NCBI GenBank assembly: GCA_950022655.1
Contig: OX465590.1
Location: 39,922,218-39,986,217 of the forward strand
DNA length: 64,000 nucleotides
Source of the DNA: Alentia gelatinosa
Taxonomy: Eukaryota; Annelida; Polychaeta; Phyllodocida; Polynoidae
Reading direction: 5' to 3'
A model generated the notes under the pieces. It made no database searches. It had not been told where the DNA came from and saw nothing but the letters and a program-made list of their open reading frames with translations. Below, piece after piece: positions 10,641-22,149 of the stretch. Numbering within the stretch: the stretch's first letter is position 1; each line of letters starts with the position of its first letter. A program made the position numbers and the translations under genes.

Positions 10641-11600
10641 TATGTCGCATGGCTAGAAAGCTTGATGACTTGTCGGTCAATGGAAACGGGCCTATAGCCA
10701 GTCTAAGCTTGATGAATCGTGTAGGGAGCGAGGCCCTAATAGCTGCTCCTAGGCTTCACTCCTTAGCCGAATTGGCGCCTTTAATGGCATTACGCTGCAT
10801 TTACATGGGTATTGGGTGGCAGGTGGCTAGTTGTAATGGGTTGATTGTAAACAGAAGACAGCAGGTGGCAGGTGGTAGGAGCCGAGTGATAGAGGGCAGT
10901 GTCACACAATGAGTGGTCGGAATCAGTTGTTGAATAATCAGGTGATAGGAGGCTGCATTGGATAGTCCCAATTTAATTTTCTAAAGGAAATATTGATAAA
11001 AAATTGTTCATCCGATGTGGGGGTCTTTTTAAAATGGTACAGTCAGTTGAGGATATTCACAAAGCAGTGGTTCAGTGCATCCATAGTTATTGAATTGCTC
11101 CACAGTGTATCATGTATTTCATAATCAATGTTTTCATAATCAAACACTTAAGGAGCAGTATACGTAAACATTGGGTATTGAGTTGTAAGGGTTAGTAAAA
11201 GGCCTAAGTTGTTGCAGGATAGGGAGGGGGCAATGAATTAATCGTCTGTTCTAGAAATACCTCTTGTCATACTTGTATAATCCCAATTTGTACTTTATTT
11301 CCTAAGTGTTGGGATGTGAAGTTCTTCTTTTTGTTGTTGGCACATAAGATGCTGTGATCTCTAGCACATATGATGTTACATTTGTTTAACCCTATAAGGC
11401 GAAATCCGTTCTTTAAACTGGACTACAATGGTTAACTAAGGCGTGCCATTGAAACCAGCTTTATAAAAAAAGCTGAGGCCCTAGCCTCTTTGTTGAGTAC
11501 CACTGCTTACTCACTTTATGTTACATGACGACTATTGTACCGTAGATCTCAATAAAGAAATTTTACCCCCCAAAAAATATATATAGCAGATGGTTGGTGT
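10641..11600. other. Unassigned; minor repeat fragments
   Basis: 10665-10695 is an F7 end (GTCAATGGAAACGGGCC). The rest has no paralogue, domain or convincing exon. An AATAAA occurs near 11551 before an A-rich run, without a transcript model. Confidence 0.3.
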
Positions 11601-11790
11601 CTCGTAGCAAGCTTTATCCCATCCCTGGTATCTTTTCCCCATAGACTTGACATTTGGAACTCGTAATCAGTGCGCATGGAGTATTTTGGAGAAAAAAAAT
11701 TCAATGGATGATTATGTCACAAATGTTAGCCAATTAGTCAATATGAGGGGTGATAATTCAGAAACCTATCAGGTATAATCAGTGGTGTAA
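11601..11790 (+). mobile_element. DH-1 H1 half, truncated
   Basis: Starts ATCCCTGGTATCTTTTCCCC and ATAGACTTGACATTTGGAAC, continues with the DH-1 spacer, and lacks H2. Confidence 0.55.
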
Positions 11791-11794
11791 GAAC

Positions 11795-12215
11795 ATTATA
11801 AGAGCGTGCTTGTATGATCTATATATGTTGCCTTAAGGTTAGAGTATTCACATTGAACTTCCAGCATGCTTCCAGAAAGCTATCCCTTCACTTTCTGCAT
11901 GCTATTCACTGTGCTATTGTAAAAGGAGCAGAGGGCCAGTGTCTCAGGGTCTAAGAGGTGTGCCCAACTGACCATGACCAATCATTTGAGACCGAAATAT
12001 CTCATTGACCTAGAGGTGCTAGATATGTTTGGATCCTAGACTCAGGAACGGCAAGTTGACTGGTAGTATATAGCAAGGGGATTACAGAAAATGATCTATA
12101 GACTGAATATTTCCAAAATCCTTTAATTGTTATTCATCTATAATTGCACGCTCATTCATCAATGATGAACAGTCTATTTGCTCCTAGTTTTAATAATGCT
12201 TTATTCCACAATCTG
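11795..12215 (+). repeat. Dispersed repeat R1, copy B
   Basis: Same order of blocks as 228-640 (AGAGCGTGCTTG, GACCATGACCAATCA, GCACGCTCATTCATC), diverged but alignable. It provides the second empty-site comparison for the insertions in 14575-15715. Confidence 0.75.
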
Positions 12216-12699
12216 TTATATTACAAATCTTCCATGTGGAGCCAATTTAAGTACTCCATGAAGGGGGTTCAGAAAGAAATTGATGAGTGTTTAGCCTTTG
12301 TCCTCATTCGCTATAGAGTTTGGAGTGCTCAGTAATATGAACGAGGCGATAGCCGAGTGAATATTCTGAAACACTCCAAACGAGATAGTGAACAGGGACT
12401 CAGACCAAGCATGAATATGTTTCTGATTTTATCTTAGCCTGGAAATATTTATCCATGTATCATCCGTTGAGTATGAGTTACCATTAGTACAAGCCTGTTG
12501 AGAATGAGTTCCTAATGTTAAGCCTATGGACTTTTACATCAACCTAAGATTTAAGATACGAACAAGATGGGGGATGGCCATCAAGACTGAGAATCGCTTA
12601 AGCGCTAATCAAGTATATTGCAACCTCTTTACACAGTCTTTGAAGCCCTTTCTATTCTTTGCCTTTTGTACTTTGTACTGAACTAAACTAATTATTTTT
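12216..12699. other. Unassigned, with an inverted DH-1 H1 relic
   Basis: GAATGAGTTCCTAATGTTAA and GCCTATGGAC (near 12500-12535) are the inverted DH-1 H1 arm. Nothing else is recognised. Confidence 0.4.
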
Positions 12700-13051
12700 C
12701 TTTTATGGTTGCACGCTCATTCATCAATGATGAACATACTATACCATGTGCTCCTAGCTAAACTTGTTGGCGACGGGCGTTTAGCAATAGGAGAGGGACG
12801 GAGGTCGGCAGCTGGAGGCAGCCTGGAGCAGGAGGAGGGTGGAGGAGGGTACTGGAGGAGGGTGAGAGGGCGACACGTAACGACAGCGGGCAGGGCGGGT
12901 GTGTCCTGCATGCGGCCCCGTGTTTCTGTATGCTGGAGACTGTAAGTCTGAGTTGTATAATCTGTTGTACAACTGGTTGTGTCACTTGTGCTGGAGAAAC
13001 TATGGCAAGTTGATCATGATGATGTAGTCCACAGTGTACTACTTGGCGACC

Positions 13052-13056
<5 letters not shown>
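12700..13056. repeat. R1 3'-end fragment followed by a purine-rich GGAGG tract
   Basis: 12709-12765 repeats GCACGCTCATTCATCAATGA and GCTCCTAG from R1. 12780-12900 is a GGAGGAGGGT-rich tract. Short frames on both strands reflect this composition. Confidence 0.55.

Positions 13057-13120
<64 letters not shown>
13057..13120. repeat. (TA)n microsatellite
   Basis: Uninterrupted alternating TA. Confidence 0.95.
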
Positions 13121-13124
<4 letters not shown>

Positions 13125-13182
13125 TATATATATTTATATTCATATACATATATAGTATCTACTATATAGTATATATAGTATT

Positions 13183-13529
13183 TATATAGAACGTCCTGAC
13201 CATGCTCTACAATTCACAGAACGAGATGGTAATTTACGGTTTGTACGGACCGAGGAGTTCCGTACAAACCGTAAATTATCATCCAGTTCTGTGACTTGAA
13301 CAAGCATGGTTGGACGTTATATATTTACTATATACCCCAAAAGAAATTTGAAAATCATTAATTTAATTTTTAACAACTGATATGTTAATAAACGTGTATG
13401 GCAAGGTGGTCCGTATTTTAGCGTATGGACCAGCAGTCCGTGCAGTATTTTTACGTCATATGCCGAAACGGTGCATATTTACAGTATATACGGCATGGGT
13501 ATATAGTAAATATAGTATATATGAGAAAG

Positions 13530-13610
<81 letters not shown>

Positions 13611-14190
13611 TCTCATTATACAATATCGTATACATGTGTGAATATAGTATCATAGATGCTGGTAAGTCACAGGTAAGTCTTTGATAATTCATCTTTTCGA
13701 CCGTTCGATCTTCGGGACAAACCGGGGGAAATCGCGCATTTAAAAACAAATCGCCCTTTGGAAAAACATGTAAGTCCTACATTACTCCTAACGAATATTA
13801 TTTAATTCAAGCGAAACATTGATTTATTCTATGAATCATTCATCACTCATATCATTGATACTGTAACTCATGATCATTGAACTGTAACTCATGCCTCTAT
13901 CATCAATAAACCTTTTTGAATTATAAATTGAACGAGTTTGGTTTTGTGTGGTAAACTGACTTCATAAAAATTCTTTGATTGAAATTGGTCCACCTTATGA
14001 GATTGGGATCAACTGAATTTTTCACTGGTCGACTTCGTTACGCGTCGAGTTCCCCAGTATATTCACTGTAGGTACCCAAGTATGCCCAGTCTCGGACTGG
14101 CGGTACCCTTGAGCACCTAGGGCCACAAGACGCACAGTTTGAACTGGAGGCTTCCCACTAGTCTGTGACTATGCGTACCAGGTACATCCA
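13183..14190 (+). repeat. Dispersed 1-kb duplicate, copy 1 (DH-11 + (TA)n + unique tail)
   Basis: This block matches 50241-51191 with only scattered differences. It holds a DH-11 element (13183-13522: H2 with CGTACAAACCGTAAATTATC arms, then H1 with TTTACTATATACCCC and GGGTATATAGTAAA), a (TA)n run at 13530-13608, and a tail with CAATAAACCTTTTTG near 13905. The end (14067-14190) is an F8 segment that also occurs inverted at 19600-19720. Confidence 0.85.
13530..13608. repeat. (TA)n microsatellite
   Basis: Alternating TA with one GTAT interruption; length differs from the paralogue at 50593-50627. Confidence 0.95.
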
Positions 14191-14574
14191 GTTGCAAGCA
14201 TTTCTTTGTTTGCTTATGACTACAATGGAAGAACGCCTAATATTTTGGCGAATTTGTACGTCTTTATACTGAATAAAAAAAAGGCCTCTACAGGAATCTG
14301 TTCCACTAGAATGTGTTGAGAAGAGATTGACAACTTACCCATTTCAGCGCAGATGACTGAAGGAGAGTGGTTCCTGTCTGCAAAAGAGATTAGAAAGGAT
14401 ACCTGTCAGATGGAATTACACCAGGATTATTCTCGAGAGGGAAGGTATAGGCTCCCAAACAACATGATGTCATTATTGCCATCTGCAGGCACACATACAG
14501 TCATATTAGATTTTCTACATGCAGTGGCAGCCTCGGGTGTGGTGGTATTAGACATGTCCCAGCGAAGTTTCTGG
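14191..14574. other. Unassigned; contains a rejected 93-codon frame
   Basis: An ATG frame (14353-14634) follows an acceptor-like CCCATTTCAG and precedes AATAAA, resembling a terminal exon. However, its last codons lie inside the inverted R1 repeat, so I do not call it a gene. Confidence 0.3.
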
Positions 14575-14763
14575 TGGAAACTAGGAGCAAATTGTATGTT
14601 CATCAGTGAAGAATCAGCGTGTAATTATTTATAATTGAATAAAAGGTAATGAGTAAAGGGTTTGCGCTACATTCAGTCTCTGAATAGCTTTCTTTAACCC
14701 ACTTGCACGAAATCAACTTGCATTTTCTGAAAATGTCTAAGATCCAAACATATCAATCACCAG

Positions 14764-15088
14764 GGACCTGTTTCACTAGTTTTGTGACATGTCTGTGACA
14801 CCATACAGACAGATTGGGTTGTCTGGTTTTGTGACAACACAAGTAGCTGCCTTAGGAAAAGACAGACGCCAAACAAAGGAATTAGACAAATCTGCACGTC
14901 ATGGACCTGTTTCACTAGTTTCGTGACAAAAGTGTTAGACAGACATGAAAAGCGGCACCAACAGTGCAAGCAAGAACGCACAAAATGAAGTCTAATGTCT
15001 AGTTCTTATGAAACCGGACACACCATCTAGACGCCATCTAGACATGTCACGCCATCTAGACATGTCACGAAACTAGTGAAACAGGTCC
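14764..15088. mobile_element. F4 MITE, copy 1 (CWG target)
   Basis: Inverted ends GGACCTGTTTCACTAGTTTC and GAAACTAGTGAAACAGGTCC. The R1 empty site (CACCAGTGGGTC) shows flanks CAG on the left and CTG on the right, a 3-bp duplication with one change. It is a non-coding relative of 27697-28129. CWG duplications have been reported for some PIF/Harbinger-group elements, so that group is a possible but unproven home. Confidence 0.75.
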
Positions 15089-15269
15089 CTGTGGGTCAAT
15101 GAGCTATTTTGGCCTCTAGAGATTGGTCATGGTCAGCTGGGCATGCCTCTGAGACCCTGAGACACTGGCACCCTGCTCCTTTAAAAAAGTCCCAGTGAAT
15201 AACATACAGATAGTGAAGGGATAGTGTCTTTGCAGTGCGCTGAACGAGTTTATGTGACCACTCTAAACT

Positions 15270-15683
15270 CTAGGCAATGTATACATTAATCGATGGTTTT
15301 GTGGATAGGCGGCCGTAAACCACGAGAGGTTGACGCGTAGTAATACACGAGCGCTAGCGAGTGTATTACGACATCAACCTCGAGTGGTTTACAGAGCTGC
15401 CTGTCCACAAAATCATCGTTTGTTGTATTTATTATCCATATTTTCGAATAAATTAAACCCAATAATTGCCATATTAACGGGTATAACAATAGGAACTGTT
15501 TCTTTGCTCTATAGCAAAAGGGACTATTTTCCCCATATACCATGGTTTTGAGGCCGTGTATACCACAGGTTTGAATCCGTATACCACAGTTATGGCATCT
15601 GACAGGTTTTATATAATGGGTCTTGGTTTACTGAGTCCCTATACATTTCCAATGGGGGCTTTGTATACGATGGATAATTATAA
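15270..15683. mobile_element. DH-9 double-hairpin element
   Basis: H2 (15281-15425) has arms AATCGATGGTTTTGTGGATA and TGTCCACAAAATCATCG, apex GAGCGCTAGCGAG. H1 runs from ATTTATTATCCAT to ATGGATAAT, with CAGTTATGGCATCTGACAGG inside. It sits within R1 copy C. Confidence 0.75.
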
Positions 15684-15715
15684 AGTGCGTACAAGCACGC
15701 TCTAACAACACTCTG

Positions 15716-16389
15716 CATCTTTCCGTTCAAATTTCCAGCATGATTCAACAAACTGTCACCAATCCCCGCGTCTTTGAAGTAGATTGGCGGAGGGAGACAA
15801 ACTTCCAAGGACTCACATTAGATGAGACACCATCCCTCATCACGTGACGATTATTTACACCGATCAAAGCGCCATCTTCCAACACCTTGTCAGACTAATC
15901 ACCAACAAAGCAATATCGCTCAACAAGACTATTTTTCCAGCGGACGCATTTTGTGGGTGCCGCTTGTTTTGTCATTACAGGCATTGATATCCTCCAATCT
16001 CCATGTCAGCCGTGGATTTAATATTGCTCTCCCACTGAAATCTAATACGGCATTGGCTTTGGTGGCTTTTAGTCCGGCGCTGCCAATGCTATCGACCATC
16101 CCCATTCCCAGTCCCACTCTCTCTCTTGTCAAACGGAAGAGACAATCGGTTGAGTTTTTTTTTTTTACCACAGACCTAGAATGAAAGGTCACCCCTGATC
16201 GTTGAGCGTCTTGAAACGAAGGAAAAACCTTTATTTGATCTTGGCAAGACGACAAAGACAGCGGTCGCTGAAGCCTGCCCGTTTGACTCGGCCTCGACCG
16301 TGGCTTTTTTTCGGTGAGGCTATTGATTTTGCAGCACATGGCTCTTATAAAGGAGACGAATAAAGAGAATCAAAGTCAACTGGGCATCA
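15716..16389. other. Single-copy stretch without a recognised gene
   Basis: Overlapping frames of 120 and 136 codons lie on opposite strands (15822-16184, 15929-16339). Neither has a recognisable motif and both are compositionally ordinary. No repeat relationship is seen. Confidence 0.3.
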
Positions 16390-16469
16390 ATATTTGGTTT
16401 GTGTCTAGAGAGTAATGCTCCCCCAGTGGCCTATTTGAATGCGTCAGTTTGCTGACAATTCAATCCAAT

Positions 16470-16745
16470 ATATGTATTTATCCTACCCCTTATATAAATC
16501 TCCCTAGACTTAACATGGTGTAACTGTATGCCACGGTTATGGCATAAAATATTGTTATGCCACTGGTGACATATGAAGTTAAAAACGTGTAACAGAGTAG
16601 GATAAAATATAAACATCACTCAATTCCACATAATGCCATTTGTTGTCTTCTGCTAAAGATATCACTCAGCTCCGCTTCGTGATAACCCGCCACGAAGACA
16701 ACTCATGCCATACAAACAATCACATGAAATTTTGTGATGTTTCAT
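16470..16745. mobile_element. DH-4 double-hairpin element
   Basis: H1 runs from TTTATCCTACCCC (16477) to GTAGGATAAAAT (about 16600) and contains GACTTAACATGGTGTAACTG. H2 has TTGTCTTC and GAAGACAA cores with GATATCACTCAGCTCCGCTTC at the apex. Relatives are at 36376-36615 and, inverted, 47385-47735; its H1 arm is the unit of the satellite at 62432. Confidence 0.7.
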
Positions 16746-16750
16746 GATAA

Positions 16751-16763
16751 TATATGTATATGT

Positions 16764-16835
<72 letters not shown>
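16751..16835. repeat. (TA)n microsatellite
   Basis: Alternating TA with a few early interruptions. Confidence 0.95.
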
Positions 16836-16837
<2 letters not shown>

Positions 16838-16859
16838 TCACAGCGCATTCCTAAAGACG

Positions 16860-17105
16860 CATGTTTTAATATATACCTGTGTGCGTATGTCTATCAAATA
16901 CTGCCTGCTGCTAGGGGTGCAGTAGTATTAATATTCATGCCCGCTGTGTCTGTGACTTGATAAGTCATTAAAATGACGTTTTTTCATCAATTTGAGGTGT
17001 ATGATAATAAACAAACATCCTTATTATGGACGATTAGGCTGTATGAAATCGACCACTGACCTCGAACGGAAACCGTTTCATCCACAGTAAGGATGTTTCC
17101 CCATA
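16860..17105. mobile_element. DH-12 H1 joined to DH-13 H2
   Basis: The first part (TATATACCTGTGTGCG, CTGCTAGGGGTGCAGTAGTA, to GTGTATGATAATAAA) is an H1 of the DH-12 type. The following H2 (AAACATCCTTATTATGGACG against CCACAGTAAGGATGTTT) is the DH-13 stem at 61890-62060, not the DH-12 stem at 60917-61074. Confidence 0.6.
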
Positions 17106-17239
17106 TCTTTACATCGTATATCGTTGGTACCCTTCGGAAATATTGATTAGGACTTACCCTGATGACATGTAAATTGGGAACTACTAAAGGAAATCATACT
17201 GTACCTGCAGAATCACGAACATACAAGTCATGTTTTATT

Positions 17240-17290
17240 TACCGCTACAGTCCTCCGCTCTACCAACTGAGCTAACACGGGTGGGCCTTA
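17240..17290 (-). tRNA. tRNA-Tyr-like 5' half (fragment)
   Basis: On the minus strand TTAGCTCAGTTGGTAGAGCG then GAGGACTGTAG reproduces the D arm and GUA anticodon strand of eukaryotic tRNA-Tyr. No matching 3' half follows, either directly or after an intron-sized gap. It is a tRNA fragment or SINE head, not a working gene. Confidence 0.45.
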
Positions 17291-17460
17291 GTCATGTGTT
17301 ATTCAGATAACCCAAGGACCTTTAGGGGCGTGGGGGATTCTCACTGGTGAATACAGATGCCAATGAAATGCGCAATTGCACTGTGAGGCAACAGTCGAAG
17401 ATTGCTGGCTTTTTCTGCAGTGATTGTTAGACTTAGAAGGAGCCCTCAGGTGCAAGAAAT

Positions 17461-17775
17461 ACACAATATTACCATGATTTCGATCTGAGCGCCCGTATTC
17501 TCACGAAGTATTACGTAGTGTCAACTACAAGGAGAATACGGCCACACAGATGGAAATCATCGTAATGTTGTATTTATTACTCACTTTTCGAGTAATTATT
17601 ATGGAAAAAATATTGTAAATGATTAGAAATTCGACCCAAGCGCAGTGCATTGTTTATATAAATTAGTTCCCATAATGCCCGTCAGGTGGCCCAAAAAGCC
17701 GTATTCTCCTAGGAGATTCCGGAGGTCCGTATTCTACTCAGTAGAGATCTGTAGGCTCCATAGGCTTAGCACCCT
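17461..17775. mobile_element. DH-10 double-hairpin element, copy 1
   Basis: H2: ATTACCATGATTTCGATCTG against CAGATGGAAATCATCGTAAT with inner arms CGTATTCTC and GAGAATACG. H1: ATTTATTACTCAC (17570) to GGTGGGTAATAAA (17780). The loop holds CTCCTAGGAG and TCCGTATTCTAC. The other copy is at 53246-53605. Confidence 0.7.
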
Positions 17776-17825
17776 ATTAGGTGGGTAATAAAAGAAATAA
17801 ATAGTTCGCGGTAAAAGGCGCAAAA

Positions 17826-18215
17826 AAGACTATTATCCATCGTGTACAAATTCTCCATTGGAAATCTATAAGGACGCGCTACAGCACTACCCATAGTTTC
17901 GAAACTGTCAGATAAACCATATAACCATCGTATACGGATTCAAATCAATTGTATACATACGGCTTCATAGCCATTGTATATGGGAATAGTCCCTTCGTGC
18001 TAGAGAGTAAGAAATGGTTCCTATTGATATGCCCTTTAATATGGCAATTGCTGCGTTTAGTTCATTCGAGAAGATTACTAGTGAATAGGACCAATGTTGA
18101 TGTTATGAACGGGCGGCTCTGTTAACCACGCCAGGTTGTCGTCATGTGTTACTCTGTGTCAACCGATCGTGGTTTACGGCCACCTGTTCACAAAACCATC
18201 GATCATTCTCTACAT
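17826..18215. mobile_element. DH-9 element, decayed
   Basis: Order H1 then H2: TTATCCATCGTGTACAAATT, CATATAACCATCGTATACGG, then GAACGGGCGGCTCTGTTAAC and GTTTACGGCCACCTGTTCAC around a weak apex. It is more diverged than 1256-1672. Confidence 0.5.
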
Positions 18216-18689
18216 ATTACTTGTGATGGTTGCTCGGAACGTTCATGTTAATTTAAGAAGAAGGATACATAATTGAAGTTGTACAAAACGTTATGAACTA
18301 ATGTTGTTGTCTGACTGATTCAAGAACTAGTTAATGAGTAAGGATTATTAATCATATCTTACATTTTTAACAAGATTGACTAATAACAGGGCATCGCCAA
18401 CGTCGTTGCTATTAGTATTTGTTTATGTATACCCGTTTTAGACATGTCTGTAGGTCATGGAACTGAATAGGGCCTGGCAGTATGTATCGCTAGTCAGCGT
18501 TAGTTCCTAGGTCAATGATATTGCACAAATTTTTGCCGGATTACGGGCAGATTTTTGCAGAATCTAATTACTGTTGCGTATTACCTTTTATAGTTTCCAC
18601 ACAACATATATACAGTCAGATAAAGGGCATATCAAGGCAAGAATAACTTTGAAAACTACTTCCCAATATCTGACAGAGATGAAACACTA
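18216..18689. other. Unassigned AT-rich stretch
   Basis: No gene, repeat partner or regulatory site is recognised. Confidence 0.3.
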
Positions 18690-19740
18690 GTGCGCTTAAG
18701 TCCCGTTGACACTGTACGACTGGAGGGCTTACAACTAGCGGTACCTAGCTTGAAACTGGACGTTGAAAATTGCTTGCGACTAGGCGCGCAAGGGGTATGC
18801 ACAGTCGCATGATACACTCAAATATGTGCGTGAATCACTGCCCCTGCGACTATAAAGTTTGCGACTGAGCGTACAGGGGCCCCGTTGCTCCACGCTTACG
18901 ATAGAGCTGCGGATCTCAGAATAGCGATTCGAGGGCCTAAACGTTGCTCCTGAAATTTTGCTGATCGTGTCGTAATCGCATAGGCGCATCGCCGCGTAAA
19001 ATACTGCTTTTTGCGATACTTTTTACGCGGACCTTCACAGCACTGTGGATAGTATTGCTGTGGGTTAAATACAGCCTTATCTGATATTTCAAATAACGAT
19101 CCATGGTGGCACCACCAACCCCCGCCACTTGTACTTCAACCTATAGGAAATAGTGATCCACACCACCAGGTGTCAGATCAGTTTTAACTGTGATGCCATC
19201 TGTATTTAATTGAAGAACTACTTAATTTCGCCCTGTCCCATCCAATATGTGCCCCTGAATTGTTGTATCACTATCGCATCATAAAAAAATAGCGATACCG
19301 TGGGAATATAGGGATACGATCCGATAATACAGGAGCAACGCTTTTTCAGTCGGATCGTTAAAATAATCGTAAAACAAAACGCGATCCGATTATAGATAGC
19401 GATACCACAAAAAGTGGAGCAACGGGGCCCTTGGGTAGGCCTAGTCGCAAGGTACGCTCAAATATACGTGTGAACCACTGCGACTAGAAAGCTAGCGACT
19501 ATGTGTACTATGTGTACTATGTGGGACTTGGTAAGCCCAGCCAGCGGCTAGCAGTAGCAAATATCAAACATGTTTGATATTCACAAAGCCTGCGTCTTGG
19601 CGTACCTGGAACGCATAGTCACAGACTAGCGGAAAGCTTGCAGTTCCCACTGTGCGTCTTGCGGCCCTAGGTGCTCAAGGGTATCGCCAGTCCGAGACTG
19701 GGCATACATGTATACAGTCACACAGTGTGAAATCGGGATT
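18690..19740. repeat. F8 palindromic repeat complex
   Basis: Multiple arms of the type GCGACTAGGCGYRC and GTACCCTTGAGCACC lie in both orientations. 19600-19720 is the inverted counterpart of 14067-14190. 19560-19581 is a perfect 22-bp palindrome centred on AACATGTT. The complex hosts the hAT-like element at 18874. Confidence 0.6.
18874..19433. mobile_element. hAT-like MITE
   Basis: The outer ends read CAGGGGCCCCGTTGCTCC and, inverted, CAAGGGCCCCGTTGCTCC; a 17-bp part (18877-18893, 19414-19430) is a perfect inverted repeat. CARGGGC ends suggest hAT, but I see no clear 8-bp duplication. The interior has repeated GCGATAC/GTATCGC motifs and no ORF. Confidence 0.6.
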
Positions 19741-20287
19741 ATGATTTTTAGTTGAGGTAAATTTCCGTATGAGCAAGACCTACTCCAGTGGCAGGTCAAT
19801 GAGTTCAACCTATGAATTAATCAGGGAAATAGATAGTGAACGGAAAGGGAGTTACGTGGGAGCTTCACAATGCAGCGCTCAATGTCCTCGTAAAGCCCAC
19901 GCTGAGGTGACTGCGAGCTCTGCAGTGCAACACGAGTAGAATCGATATTTTAAACACTTAAACATTTGCCTTCCCTTGTTAACGGTTCTGATTAGTATCT
20001 GTGTGTGAGTGACGTGCCGTACAGCTACAGGACCCCTGCTTGGCGAGTTCTTTCGTTTTATTGAACGTGGGCCACACGCTGATATGTCCCTCTGAACGGT
20101 TAGAGTGGTCATATAGACTACCACATCGCTATTTGGGTGCCAACTATTTGACAAATAGTCAAATTGGCAAATGATGCCACAGGGCACTCCCGTAGCTATT
20201 GGAAATGATGCATCAATGCATCATTTTCTATTTTTTTGTTAAAATGTAATTTATCTCAAGGACCTTTACATGTTTTCAGGGATCATG
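19741..20287. other. Unassigned; small hairpin
   Basis: ATGATGCATCAATGCATCAT (20204-20223) is a short hairpin. A 102-codon minus frame (19879-20187) has no motif and is not called. Confidence 0.3.
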
Positions 20288-20289
20288 TA

Positions 20290-20573
20290 AGGCCTGGCGT
20301 CCACCTACTACGATAGAAATTTAGACCTACCGATATGGCACCGATACAAAAAGCAAATATCGGAGACCTATCGGGAAGGTGCAAAATCGTAGATAGATGT
20401 CTAGACATGCCAATCCACCATGCACCTGAATAGGTGTTTTTCGGTGCTTAATCGTAGAAACGTGGTCAACTGCCCCGATATCAGGTGACCTTCCGACGCG
20501 ATTTTGATTTTGTATCGGGAGGTGCATCGTAGACCATATCGGTGCCATATCGTAGTAGGTGGACGCCGGGCCT
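20290..20573. mobile_element. F5 MITE, copy 1
   Basis: Arms GGCGTCCACCTACTACGATA and TATCGTAGTAGGTGGACGCC, 284 bp. TA is on the left; AA on the right is probably a mutated TA. It lies in the opposite orientation to the copies at 44208, 48024, 49876 and 59274. Confidence 0.8.
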
Positions 20574-21086
20574 AAAACGCCTTTATAGTGATAATTGATA
20601 ACAATTTACAGTTTCTACCAAAGAAACATTGACAGACAACTTTGAATACGGTAAAAAAGAATCGATTTTCTCAACAATTGTAACATAGGCCTGCACTACA
20701 GAGGTGGTCTGGTGTCAGGCATGCTGCATTTAAAGACGTCCGGTGAGAAAAGGGTTAAGTGTATCGCTGTCTATAGGCCCGGTTCTATTGGCCAATTTCC
20801 GATCACCGATCTACAGTCAGGAACCACCGACGGACTTTTGGCACTGTGGACCCAATATCGGTCAATGGAAACAACCAAGTTCATGAAATGACCCACGACT
20901 TTTTTCTGATTAGATTATGCAATGTGGCACCACCCACCACTGAGTGAAAGCTTGGTCACTGAGTGAAATCTACTACCCTCAGTGATTTTTCTATACCTAC
21001 ACACAGTCAGTGGCACCACCAACAGACTTTCGGTGTAACTCAAAAAGTCTAAGCAATCTTCGTCGGCCAATGGAAACGGGCCTTAT
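20574..21086. repeat. R2 fragment and F7-related MITE
   Basis: 20692-20757 (CCTGCACTACAGAGGTGGTC) matches 48300-48395. 20777-21086 has F7 ends GGCCCGGTTCTATTGGCC and GGCCAATGGAAACGGGCC, with CGATCTACAGTCAGGAACCA inside. Confidence 0.6.
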
Positions 21087-22149
21087 GTACTAAAACCAGC
21101 ATTATAAAATGCTGAACTTCGACAGAACAAATAAACGATTTATAAAAAAAACTTGATCTCTCTAGCTCTGAGTACTAGATTCTACCACCACCATCTGGAC
21201 CCTACATCATACCTCCAGTCCGAGATTAAACTAGTTAACAGATAAGCGCCACACCAGACCAGATAAGCCGTGAGCTACTCCCCCAGACACAACCGGCTCC
21301 TTTTTACAGTTCTTATCGATCTAGAAACGGGGAAATGTGGCAGGCTTTGTTCCGTTAGGACGTGGACAAATAGCTCATGAACTGAAACTAATTTCAGATA
21401 TCGATCAATAGTTTATCATTCTTTAATCTAACTCCAGATTGCCGCAACGGCGAATATGACACTTTTTAAAAGCCGAACACCCCACCTCAAACCAGGTCTT
21501 AATTTCTTCCCCTGGGGTTATCCCACCTTTTAGTCCTTTTTGAATTGCCATCATTTTCTAGAAAACTAATTCAACTAATTATTTCCATCTTATTCAAGAG
21601 GGGAAAGAGAGAGCTTCCGAAGCGAACAGAAGCTGATAAAACAGGCGGGAAAGCCAAACTGAGCGGGAAAAAGAGGAAATTAGGTTCTTGGTGTGTTGTT
21701 GGGGAGTGTTGGGGGTTGACTGGAGGACGGAGTACGAGGGATCAGTCATTACTGTCAGCCTGTAAAGGGATCCGTCATTGCGGGAGGTAGTCGACAGCTA
21801 CCAGAACAAAGGCTTTGCGGGATGGATTAGGGTGGACGCGGATGTTAGTTGACAGGGTTTGAACTGAGAAAGAAAGATTGGGATTGAGGAAGGCAGCAGA
21901 TGGCTAATGGAAGATGATATAGAAATGGTGAAACACAGATTGTTGAGATGAGGAAGAGACATTCACAGAGAAAGGGGTGCGGAGAAGGAGAAAAGAGAGG
22001 AACAGAGAATATTGGTAAACGAAGATTAGAAATAACCAAAAATAGAAAACGTGAAATTAGGATTGGCACAATGTGAAAGAGAGACCAACAGACCAAGTTG
22101 GACAGTGTAAACAATGCGATTTAAGGCCGAACGAATTGAAGTATCAAGA
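21087..22149. other. Single-copy stretch without a recognised gene
   Basis: 21885-22060 is purine-rich on the plus strand. Frames at 21545-21790 and 21845-22114 show no domain, signal peptide or splice context that I can support. Confidence 0.3.

Larger units (their letters stand above)
14575..15715 (-). repeat. Dispersed repeat R1, copy C, with two nested insertions
   Basis: Read on the minus strand this is R1 from AGAGCGTGCTTG (15700) to TTCATC (14600). It is broken by an F4 MITE at 14764-15088 and a DH-9 element at about 15270-15683. The R1 pieces on either side of each insertion join up when compared with copies A and B. Confidence 0.8.

Noticed and set aside
13382..13749. Tyrosine/isoleucine repeat frames on both strands
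   Set aside because: They translate (TA)n microsatellite.
14353..14634. 93-codon ATG frame after an acceptor-like site and before AATAAA, resembling a last exon
   Set aside because: Its C-terminal codons and the AATAAA lie inside the inverted R1 repeat, which has the same sequence elsewhere without the frame.
15822..16339. Overlapping 120- and 136-codon frames on opposite strands
   Set aside because: No domain, no splice or promoter context, and both strands are equally open, which suggests chance.
19879..20187. 102-codon minus-strand frame
   Set aside because: No recognisable motif, transcript signal or paralogue.
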